DNA from: Putridiphycobacter sp965230195
Lineage (GTDB): Bacteria; Bacteroidota; Bacteroidia; Flavobacteriales_D; Crocinitomicaceae
Assembly (NCBI GenBank): GCA_965230195.1
Contig: OZ245997.1
Location: forward strand, 4,092,001-4,156,000
Direction: 5' to 3'
DNA: 64,000 nucleotides
How positions within the stretch are numbered: position 1 is the stretch's first letter; each line of letters opens with the position of its first letter. The notes under the pieces are model-generated. The model was not told the DNA's origin, made no database searches, and saw only the letters and a list, made by a program, of their open reading frames with translations. Position numbers and translations under genes: made by a program. Positions 8,091 to 14,288 of this stretch are shown here, piece by piece.

Positions 8091-8413
8091 ACAATGCGAC
8101 AGCATTGGGTATTTGACTTGAGATTTGTTTACCTTGTTGGGATCGCAAAGCAATCCCTTAGATGGTTAGAGCATAGACAAAAGATAATAGATTAAAAATA
8201 CAAGTGCGATAGCATTGGTATTTGACTTGAAGTTTGTTTACCTGGCTGGGATCGCAAAGCAATCCCTTAGATTGTTAGAACATAGACAAAAGATGATAGA
8301 CTAAAAATATAAGTGCGATAGCACTCAGCATTTGACTTGAGGTTTGTTTACCTAGCTGGGATCACGAAGTAATCCCCTAGATTGTTAGAACATAGACAAA
8401 AGATGATAGATTT
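8091..8413 (+). repeat. Three tandem copies of a ~109-bp repeat
   Basis: Three consecutive units begin at about 8091, 8200 and 8309 with a period of 109 bases. Each holds, in order, a small hairpin (AATGC or AGTGC, a GAYA loop, then GCATT or GCACT), the phrase TATTTGACTTGA, and GTTTGTTTACC. A second hairpin follows (GGGATCGC, AAA, GCAATCCC, with one mismatch), then a conserved tail containing GTTAGAACATAGACAAAAGA. No open frame runs through them. Partial copies recur at 8975-9110 and 10111-10147, on the far sides of the next two genes. Confidence 0.85.
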
Positions 8414-8478
8414 ACTACAGTTTTTATACTCAACAAGACAATTAAAGTCTTAGATTTCTATAATTTTCTAAACAATAT

Positions 8479-8486
8479 TACTTTTG
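8479..8486 (+). promoter_or_regulatory. Possible -7 element for the lipoprotein gene at 8491
   Basis: TACTTTTG matches the Bacteroidota -7 consensus TAnnTTTG exactly. It lies only 4 bases before the ATG, so the transcript would be nearly leaderless. No clear TTG is seen at the -33 position. Confidence 0.35.
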
Positions 8487-8490
8487 CACT

Positions 8491-8964
8491 ATGAAATACA
8501 TCTGTGCTCTGAGCATCCTATTGTTTTTAAGTTGTAAAAGAGATTGTAATCATCCGGCTTCAGAAAATTATGATCAAACTGTGTTTAGTAGCTCAGGTGG
8601 GAAATGTCACTTTAAATATAAATTCATGTTAGCAATTCCTATTAAAGAGTTGAAGAAAATTGAAGCTGACGGATTTCAAACTTATGATGCAATTTGGTTC
8701 AGAATAGATAATTTTGAGGATCCGGATTTATATTATCAATACACACATCATTTTACAATCAAATCCATTAATAACTATTTTTTTGCGAATAAAGACTCCG
8801 TAATTTTTGAAAACTTTGAAACTTATTTGGGAGACCCCAAACTCAATGTTAAGTACGAATTTGTGGTTCTTACTGGCTTTCCAGAGCAAGAGCTACTGTT
8901 AAAAAAAGACAGTCAATCATTATTTCCAAATAAAAGTAGCGATACTGTATACGTTAAACTTTAG
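8491..8964 (+). CDS. Small lipoprotein with a C-x-(D/H)-P-A-x-x-N-Y motif, repeat-flanked
   Basis: This is a 157-residue predicted lipoprotein with signal MKYICALSILLFLSC, where Cys15 would be the lipidated residue. Directly after comes CNHPASENYD, a variant of the C-x-D-P-x-A-x-N-Y motif found in exported Bacteroidota proteins. The remainder is a beta-rich domain with no family that I recognise. It has a paralogue at 12287-12781 with the same motif at the same place and a similar LNVKYEF/LDVKYRF segment near the end. The gene lies between copies of the 109-bp repeat, on an intervening segment of about 560 bases. Function unknown; a surface or periplasmic location is inferred. Confidence 0.75.
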   Translation: MKYICALSILLFLSCKRDCNHPASENYDQTVFSSSGGKCHFKYKFMLAIPIKELKKIEADGFQTYDAIWFRIDNFEDPDLYYQYTHHFTIKSINNYFFANKDSVIFENFETYLGDPKLNVKYEFVVLTGFPEQELLLKKDSQSLFPNKSSDTVYVKL

Positions 8965-8974
8965 TTTATGAAAA

Positions 8975-9110
8975 GATTGTTAGTACATAGACAAAAGATG
9001 ATAGATTAAAAATACAAGTGCGACAGCACTCAGTTATTTGATTTGAGGTTTGTTTACCTTGTTGGGATCGCAAAGCAATCCCTTAGATTGTTAGAGCATA
9101 GACAAAAGAC
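8975..9110 (+). repeat. Further copies of the 109-bp repeat, between two accessory genes
   Basis: A tail half-unit at 8975-9013 (GATTGTTAGTACATAGACAA and onward) is followed by an almost complete unit from 9014 to 9110. The complete unit includes both hairpins and ends in the same tail. Bases 8965-9272 otherwise hold no gene; the stretch 9111-9272 contains only a possible promoter for the gene at 9273. Confidence 0.8.
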
Positions 9111-9221
9111 TCAACTCTCCACATTGTAACCATACAACTTCAAAGAATTATAATCAACGATAATTAATTCAAACATTCTAGAAAATCACTGCTAATAATG
9201 TGACTATTATAGTATTGTTTA

Positions 9222-9229
9222 TATTTTTG
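9222..9229 (+). promoter_or_regulatory. Possible -7 element for the gene at 9273
   Basis: TATTTTTG fits TAnnTTTG and lies 43 bases upstream of the ATG. The expected -33 TTG is only weakly represented (GTG about 19 bases upstream). Confidence 0.3.
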
Positions 9230-9272
9230 AGTCCAGAGCAATTCACTGCCTGGTCAAAAACCTAAAAAGAAA

Positions 9273-10088
9273 ATGATGAAAAAAATACTTTTGATTAGCT
9301 GTTTATCCCTGACCACTCTTTCGTTTGGTCAAAATTTTCCGGGAACTGAAGTTGAATTACTTCTTAACAGGGAAATAAAGGTTCTTGAACTGGAACAAAG
9401 ACTGCAAGATTATGGTTATGACTGTTTTTACAAAAATAAATCGTTAAAGAGGATATATGCTCGTGGTAAAAACGATAACTCTAAGTATGCCAGTCTGGTT
9501 GGAAAAACATTTAAGGTCACTAATTACTTACCTCATACTGGTATTTATGGAGATTGTCATTATATATTAACCATTGACAATCCGGAAACAGGGACTTTAT
9601 ACTTTTATTATTTTCCTAAATATGAACACAAATTCCCTTTTGAGGTTGTTGGTGGACTTGATCTGCCAGAAGGCTTTTATTGCAAGCAAATAGATATTGA
9701 TCAACCAGATACAACTAACGCCAGAACAAGCTTTACAACACCATATTTTGAAGGTTTTTCTCTTACTAAAACTAAAGAAACCGTTAGGGTTGATGACGTC
9801 TCATATTCCCTGGCAATCAGGCAGTATGGCGTTACACAGGATATTGGTAAAACGGGCTTAACTTTATTACTTGAAAATGATAAAAAAATAGTCCGACCTA
9901 ATGCGAAAATAAGGGTCGAAGCTGACCATAATAGTAATGGTTATATCTATTTAGTAGTTATAATACTCTCTAAGGAAGAAATTGACCTGCTGCTCAACAA
10001 TAGAATTATTAGCCGAAAACTCAATATTTATGATAGTGAGATAAAAAGAGGCAATTTAATTCAGGAGTATTTTAAATGTCTTTTATAA
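9273..10088 (+). CDS. Exported protein of unknown function, repeat-flanked
   Basis: The protein has 271 residues with a clear N-terminal signal peptide (KKILLISCLSLTTLSFGQ, cleavage likely after the Gly-Gln). The mature part is beta-rich with many Tyr and Phe. A central stretch around residues 80-125 reads KVTNYLPHTGIYGDCHY and ends KYEHKFPFEVVG. I recognise no catalytic motif or family. Two adjacent ATGs (9273, 9276) could serve as start. The gene sits between a full 109-bp repeat unit on its left and a repeat tail on its right (10111-10147), as the preceding lipoprotein gene does. Both may be inserted accessory genes; that is inference. Confidence 0.7.
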   Translation: MMKKILLISCLSLTTLSFGQNFPGTEVELLLNREIKVLELEQRLQDYGYDCFYKNKSLKRIYARGKNDNSKYASLVGKTFKVTNYLPHTGIYGDCHYILTIDNPETGTLYFYYFPKYEHKFPFEVVGGLDLPEGFYCKQIDIDQPDTTNARTSFTTPYFEGFSLTKTKETVRVDDVSYSLAIRQYGVTQDIGKTGLTLLLENDKKIVRPNAKIRVEADHNSNGYIYLVVIILSKEEIDLLLNNRIISRKLNIYDSEIKRGNLIQEYFKCLL

Positions 10089-10110
10089 GCCTGTTGAGTC
10101 GATCAGGTTA

Positions 10111-10147
10111 GATTAATAGAACATAGACAAAAGATGATAGATTTATT
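10111..10147 (+). repeat. Tail copy of the 109-bp repeat closing the accessory segment
   Basis: This is a partial unit carrying only the conserved tail (AGAACATAGACAAAAGATGA and flanking bases). It matches 8380-8413 and 8975-9008, so the gene at 9273-10088 has the same repeat tail in direct orientation on both sides. Confidence 0.7.
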
Positions 10148-10167
10148 TTCCAGATATATTGCGAGCA

Positions 10168-10665
10168 TCAAAACCAATCCATTAAGAGGAAAATGGTACT
10201 GATCCAGGCCAGAATAAATGCAAACACCCAATCTTTTAGCAAAATATTGTGTTCAATAGCAAATTCTTTTTTGGTCCATAAAAACATCCCTGCTCCTGCT
10301 AAATAACTAATTAAAAGTAGCTGGAGGTCATTTTTACTAACAGTACCCGTTGCAGCTAATTCATATAAAACCAAAAGATTACCTGAAAGAAACAATGCTA
10401 TAGAAAATCCCAGACCGGATATATAACCGGTTTTACGGGATATAACCTGACCGATTATTGAAATCAAAGCAAGTATCCCAATAGTAAGAAGACCCTTAAC
10501 TTGATATATGAGATCAAATAATGTGACATCATTTCCGGCCCATCCTGAGGCCAGTAACCCCAGGTAAACAATACTAAAAGCAAAATACAGTACTACTACT
10601 AAAATAGTGGCGTTAGCAACTAATAAAAGGATTTTTGAAATGCTAATTGGGTTCGTCTTTTTCAT
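10168..10665 (-). CDS. Small four-helix membrane protein of unknown function
   Basis: This 165-residue protein has about five hydrophobic segments (residues 10-37, 55-72, 78-98, 108-130 and 145-163) and a Lys-rich start MKKTNPISISK. No transporter or enzyme motif is visible. It is separate from the two minus-strand genes upstream (50-base gap to 10715) but could belong to the same transcript. Function not recognised. Confidence 0.65.
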   Translation of the reverse strand: MKKTNPISISKILLLVANATILVVVLYFAFSIVYLGLLASGWAGNDVTLFDLIYQVKGLLTIGILALISIIGQVISRKTGYISGLGFSIALFLSGNLLVLYELAATGTVSKNDLQLLLISYLAGAGMFLWTKKEFAIEHNILLKDWVFAFILAWISTIFLLMDWF

Positions 10666-10714
10666 ATCATTGCTTAAATTACAAAACTGCTTTCAATACT
10701 CTCAAAGCCCCTCT

Positions 10715-11182
10715 CTATAACACACTCTCTTTCGAACTGCCAAAATAGTAGCCGAAAATTGAAATGGCAACTCCCTCCACTATTCCTAACAAATGAATAA
10801 GTAATTTATTTTCGTTAACTGATGGAATAAATATGATGGCAACAGCTAAAAATACCAATAAGCCCAGACCAATGATTCCGGTAAAAGCAATCATATAGTC
10901 CTTTTTTGGTGTTTTTGCTATTTCCAGTTCCCTGTTTCGGGCCGAATCACGGTCTTTTAATTCCAATTCAAGTTGTTGGTATTCTCCTTCCATCATTTGG
11001 TGATAGTCTTCATATTCTTCTGATGACAGCTCATCTCCTGCGCCAACTAATTTCCCTAAGCTTTCCAACGATTCTTTTCCAGTCAAATCTTCTATTAATC
11101 CCAATTGCGTATTATCTGTCTCGGGAAATTTTTCTTTTATCCATTGAAATACCGGTCTGTCCTTTAATTTTACTTTTTTCAT
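10715..11182 (-). CDS. Membrane protein with C-terminal hairpin, phage-accessory/holin-like flavour
   Basis: The 155-residue protein has a charged, partly coiled N-terminal half (residues 1-92) and two C-terminal membrane helices (about residues 95-118 and 124-147). It ends in IFGYYFGSSKESVL. The ending YYFGSS plus a polar tail is one I associate with small membrane proteins in Bacteroidota phage or phage-derived modules; this is recollection, not a search result. The upstream gene (11236-11730) encodes another small membrane/coiled-coil protein of similar style, 53 bases away, so they may form a pair. No capsid, tail or lysis enzyme gene is nearby. Confidence 0.6.
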   Translation of the reverse strand: MKKVKLKDRPVFQWIKEKFPETDNTQLGLIEDLTGKESLESLGKLVGAGDELSSEEYEDYHQMMEGEYQQLELELKDRDSARNRELEIAKTPKKDYMIAFTGIIGLGLLVFLAVAIIFIPSVNENKLLIHLLGIVEGVAISIFGYYFGSSKESVL

Positions 11183-11235
11183 TTTTGCGTTTTGTTAGTT
11201 GTCTTTAAGTCCTGCTTTGTTCCCTGTAAACTGAT

Positions 11236-11730
11236 TTAAGATTCTTTGCTCAATAAGGTTTTTAACATCCCTTTCATTTCACTGATATCTGTTTTGACGT
11301 CAGCAAAGCTTTGATTGATTTCTTTAAATTCCACTTCATTTTTAGTCACAATTTTTTTAATTTCCTCCTGAGTGTTATCAACTCTTTTATGAATAATTAA
11401 ATCTTTATCATTAATAAATTGAATGAGTTCTTTTTTAACAGCAATTCTACCGCTTTTAGCTGCAACTTTATCTGCTTTATAGTCTTCAAATTTTTCGGAG
11501 AATTTTTGCTCCATATTCGCCATTTTATTGAGTGAATCTTTATGGTTAATTTGCATCTTAAACCAGGCGGTCAGGAGTGAAACTACCATGCCCAGTAAGT
11601 ATCCAACATCTTTAATATTAAAAGTAAGGTCAGTTGCAGCAGTAGTGTCTAATAATAAATGTTCCATAGTTTGTTTGTAGCCATATTTAGCCTCTATCTC
11701 TTTTAAAATTTCTTCCTGAAAAACATTCAT
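11236..11730 (-). CDS. Coiled-coil protein with one membrane segment, unknown function
   Basis: This is a 164-residue protein. An N-terminal amphipathic part is followed by one membrane segment (about residues 38-57, IKDVGYLLGMVVSLLTAWF). A long charged coiled coil then runs to the end (residues 65-160), with heptad-like KRVDNTQEEIKKIV and DISEMKGMLKTLL. One helix plus a coiled coil is seen in many phage accessory proteins, but no family can be assigned. It lies upstream of the holin-like gene at 10715 on the same strand and is probably co-transcribed with it. Confidence 0.6.
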   Translation of the reverse strand: MNVFQEEILKEIEAKYGYKQTMEHLLLDTTAATDLTFNIKDVGYLLGMVVSLLTAWFKMQINHKDSLNKMANMEQKFSEKFEDYKADKVAAKSGRIAVKKELIQFINDKDLIIHKRVDNTQEEIKKIVTKNEVEFKEINQSFADVKTDISEMKGMLKTLLSKES

Positions 11731-12286
11731 TTAATACTAAATCCTGAGTGCATAACGGATTCAGTAAAAAATTACATTTTTCATTTAATTACTTCATTAA
11801 TTTTTAACAGTCCGAAACCTGACTTTGAGGTCAACTTTAATGACAGGGTGGATTAACTTTATGCAAGACTGCGGGAATTTAAAGCTGTTGTCCACCACAT
11901 ATTTTTCATTTCTAATACCAAATTTACGGCATTGGAAAACAATATGAAAGGAAAAACCAAGTGAGCGTTTGTAGTTTCAACAGTTAATTTATAAAGCGCT
12001 GTTATACACTGAATACCATTTTACACAACATCATTCCAATACCCAAACCAATCGTGAATTTTACTAAATCTTTTACGTTTGTTCTCATCCTCCAAATGTC
12101 TTCCTGTTTTTTTTATATTCCAATTTTTTTACAAGATGAAAACAGTTGTTACAGTTGATATTTAAAACTACCTATGCTTTATTTAAAAGATATAAAAGCG
12201 CCATTTCATTATTAATGTCTAAATTTAATGCCGGTAGTTTTGATTACCCAAAATAGATATTAACAAAACGACAAGTTGGTTCTGAT
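11731..12286 (+). other. Intergenic stretch with no confident gene
   Basis: These 556 bases separate minus-strand genes on the left from a plus-strand lipoprotein on the right. The only candidate gene is a 28-codon minus-strand frame at 12002-12088, listed separately. A short inverted repeat (GGTGGA near 11847, TCCACC near 11893) is too weak to call. No RNA gene or copy of the 109-bp repeat was seen. Confidence 0.5.
12002..12088 (-). CDS. Possible 28-residue single-helix membrane peptide
   Basis: The frame starts at an ATG with GGAGG immediately before it (spacing zero, so not an ordinary ribosome site). It encodes 28 residues: a short basic head MRTNVKDLVK, then a Gly/Met-rich hydrophobic stretch (FTIGLGIGMM and onward) that could cross a membrane once. 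It lies upstream of, and on the same strand as, the two membrane/coiled-coil genes ending at 11730. Such short frames arise by chance, so confidence is low. Confidence 0.2.
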   Translation of the reverse strand: MRTNVKDLVKFTIGLGIGMMLCKMVFSV

Positions 12287-12781
12287 ATGAAAGTTTTTTT
12301 TCTGATTATTGGTTTATTATTTCTAACTGAATCCTGTAAAAAAAAGGGATGTATTGATCCTGCTGCCGACAATTATAATAGCAAAGCTACTGTAAACACA
12401 AGTTGTAATTATCAATATAATATCACATTCCGAATACAAAAAAACTTTGTTGACCATCTGCTTGACTCTCTTGGTATTAATGATTACGAACTCAGGTTTG
12501 AAACCTACGGTACTTTTCACGAAAAACCTGAGGCCTCGGGTTCGAATGACTTCAACTATTATAATAGTTATATGTTTTGTAATGAAGAATATTCTAATGA
12601 CAGTGCAGTGGTTTTAAGTTTCGAAAAACTGATTACCAATAAAAATGAACCAAACCTGGATGTTAAGTACAGGTTCCATATTCATAATCTGATCAGTAAT
12701 ACCGTATTTAATATTGTTGATGATACTGTCAACGTCTGTCCGGCAATCTGTCAGTCGGTAGAGGTAAAACTAAAACAATAA
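12287..12781 (+). CDS. Small lipoprotein, paralogue of the 8491-8964 product
   Basis: The 164-residue predicted lipoprotein has signal MKVFFLIIGLLFLTESC with Cys17 as the lipidated residue. It is followed by KKKGCIDPAADNYNSKAT, a full C-x-D-P-x-A-x-N-Y motif. The mature domain is beta-rich with several Cys and shares the segment LDVKYRF near the end with its paralogue at 8491. No known catalytic motif is present. Unlike the paralogue, it is not bordered by the 109-bp repeat. A second small lipoprotein gene follows 61 bases downstream on the same strand. Function unknown. Confidence 0.75.
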   Translation: MKVFFLIIGLLFLTESCKKKGCIDPAADNYNSKATVNTSCNYQYNITFRIQKNFVDHLLDSLGINDYELRFETYGTFHEKPEASGSNDFNYYNSYMFCNEEYSNDSAVVLSFEKLITNKNEPNLDVKYRFHIHNLISNTVFNIVDDTVNVCPAICQSVEVKLKQ

Positions 12782-12842
12782 GCAAGTTTACTCTTTTCAA
12801 ATTAATTACTTATCATTATATCCGTCAGTTAAAAACATATAT

Positions 12843-13268
12843 ATGGATACCATAAAATTTTTTCTCTTATCAACTCTGATTTTGACACTGGTTTGCTGTG
12901 CCAATCCTGTAAAAAATGATAATGAGTACATGGAAGATTTAAAAGGCATTTGGAAAACAGAACTTTTCCAAACATCAGATAAGGAAGATACCTGTTTTAC
13001 CTTTTCTTTTAATGACTCACTCTGTTCAAGGTTTCTATCAGTCGAGGAATTCCCTTACCTGGTAAAAGAAGATACCATTGTTATACAAGCCCAGCATGAT
13101 ATCCAGGCTCATGATGGTACACCAATAGAGGTAGAAGATTTGGAATTTAAAATTACCAAGCTTACTTCGGATAGTTTAGTATTAAAGCCTGTTAGTGTAA
13201 TGGCAAAATTGATAGTGAAAATATACAGGCCAGATAATTTTAAACTGATCAGATTAAAGAAATTCTGA
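12843..13268 (+). CDS. Small lipoprotein of unknown function
   Basis: The 141-residue protein has signal MDTIKFFLLSTLILTLVCC followed by ANPVKN, so lipidation at Cys18 or Cys19 is likely. The mature part begins with a LKGIWKTELF segment and continues as short beta strands. This is reminiscent of lipocalin-like stress proteins of Bacteroidota, where a G-x-W near the start is common. That resemblance is weak and no family is claimed. It probably shares a transcript with the preceding lipoprotein gene. Confidence 0.6.
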   Translation: MDTIKFFLLSTLILTLVCCANPVKNDNEYMEDLKGIWKTELFQTSDKEDTCFTFSFNDSLCSRFLSVEEFPYLVKEDTIVIQAQHDIQAHDGTPIEVEDLEFKITKLTSDSLVLKPVSVMAKLIVKIYRPDNFKLIRLKKF

Positions 13269-13393
13269 AAAATTCGCAAAAAACAATTAGCCATCAATTG
13301 ATCGACCATTAACTATCGTTTTGCAAACATTTTGCCATCATTTTGAAAAAAATAACAGGAAAAACCACTTTTTAAAATAGGGGAAAGTCCTGA

Positions 13394-13423
13394 TTGACTC
13401 AATCATATTAACACGTAATTTTG
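13394..13423 (+). promoter_or_regulatory. Probable promoter for the gene at 13442
   Basis: TTG at 13394-13396 and TAATTTTG at 13416-13423, with 19 bases between, match the Bacteroidota TTG/TAnnTTTG promoter exactly. The ATG follows 18 bases after the -7 element. Confidence 0.65.
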
Positions 13424-13441
13424 TAGTCTAAAACCTAGACA

Positions 13442-13894
13442 ATGAAACTAATAAGTAATGAATCAGTCATCTCCAAGTCTACAAATAATGCCATTGTATT
13501 AACTAATTACAGATTATTCCACAATGCAGGTCGGTTTGATTTTGCCTCGATTATGGTTGATAAAATCAGTTCTATTCAAGTCAAGCATATTTCTCACTTC
13601 TGGTTATTAGTTTCAGGGATACTATTCGGATTAGGAATAATTATTGGCGCTTTTGATTATCACCTTGAACTTTTTGGAATAGGATCAGGCATAATAGGTT
13701 TAGCGTTAATTATTCTGTTTTTCTCTACCCGAAAGCATGTGATTTCAGTTTCTCCTGATGGCGGTCATCCCATTAATTTTACCACCCGGGGTATGAGTAA
13801 ATCTGAAATTAAAGCGTTGATTAGTAAAATTGAAAAATCGGCGTTGGATTTGAAGCTAAAACACGAAGAGCCAGCCTACCAGTTGAAGATATAA
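13442..13894 (+). CDS. Membrane protein with PH-like N-terminal strand region
   Basis: The 150-residue protein starts with a beta-rich segment (NAIVLTNYRLFHN, then SIMVDKISSIQVKH). This resembles the bacterial PH-like membrane domains in which a short ...LTNYRL strand is followed by two helices. Two membrane helices follow (about residues 57-74 and 78-98). A cytosolic part containing SPDGGHPINFTTRGMSKSEIKALISKIE comes next, a typical second half of such domains. Assignment to this fold is by pattern only. It has its own well-formed promoter and is convergent with the gene ending at 13896. Confidence 0.6.
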   Translation: MKLISNESVISKSTNNAIVLTNYRLFHNAGRFDFASIMVDKISSIQVKHISHFWLLVSGILFGLGIIIGAFDYHLELFGIGSGIIGLALIILFFSTRKHVISVSPDGGHPINFTTRGMSKSEIKALISKIEKSALDLKLKHEEPAYQLKI

Positions 13895-13895
13895 G

Positions 13896-14288
13896 TCAAT
13901 TATCAAATTTTTCTTTTCCTTCTATCTTATAAATCCATACGGCTATTGAAAGTGGAATGAGATAAATTAAAATCAACTTGTTTTCATTTAAGAATGGATG
14001 TGGTACATATTTATAAACCAAATAGGTGATAAAAACAACTATTAATTGTATGATCAGTCGGATCATCCATTTTTTCTTTTTGATATCCAGCACAATAAAA
14101 GCCAAAAACATTAGAGTTAACCATCCAGGTATCGAAAATACTGTTCCATAACCGATCATTAAGCCAACAACCTGAAAAGTTGCTAGCTGACCGTCATCAA
14201 ACAAAGTATCAATTAATGCAATTAATAATGGTGTCAGCAAAACACCAGTTAGCCATATTTTTGTGGCATAAAGTATTTTATACTTCAA
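13896..14288 (-). CDS. Small membrane protein co-transcribed with a SpoIIE phosphatase
   Basis: The 130-residue protein has four hydrophobic segments (about residues 10-28, 38-62, 73-93 and 102-121) and few charged loops. It has no motif that I recognise. Its start overlaps the stop of the TPR/SpoIIE gene upstream by 4 bases, so the two are translated together. A role in the same signalling unit is possible but inferred only from this coupling. Confidence 0.65.
   Translation of the reverse strand: MKYKILYATKIWLTGVLLTPLLIALIDTLFDDGQLATFQVVGLMIGYGTVFSIPGWLTLMFLAFIVLDIKKKKWMIRLIIQLIVVFITYLVYKYVPHPFLNENKLILIYLIPLSIAVWIYKIEGKEKFDN

Noticed and set aside
7857..8153. Minus-strand open frame of 98 codons across the tRNA-Ser gene
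   Set aside because: It is the antisense of the tRNA. The phrase EEGIRTPETF in it is the well-known false product of tRNA-Ser genes read backwards.
8091..10147. CRISPR array
   Set aside because: Repeats are about 109 bases, directly abutting or separated by whole genes, without short uniform repeats and unique spacers. No cas gene is present.
8091..10147. Integron attC-type cassette array
   Set aside because: No integron integrase is seen, and the repeats lack the paired RYYYAAC/GTTRRRY core sites in inverted arrangement, although GTTAGA occurs in the tail.
7911..10147. Integrative element inserted at tRNA-Ser
   Set aside because: No integrase gene and no second copy of the tRNA 3' end were found in the window.
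11840..11900. Inverted repeat GGTGGA/TCCACC in the 11.8-kb gap
   Set aside because: The 6-bp arms with a 40-base spacing are expected by chance.
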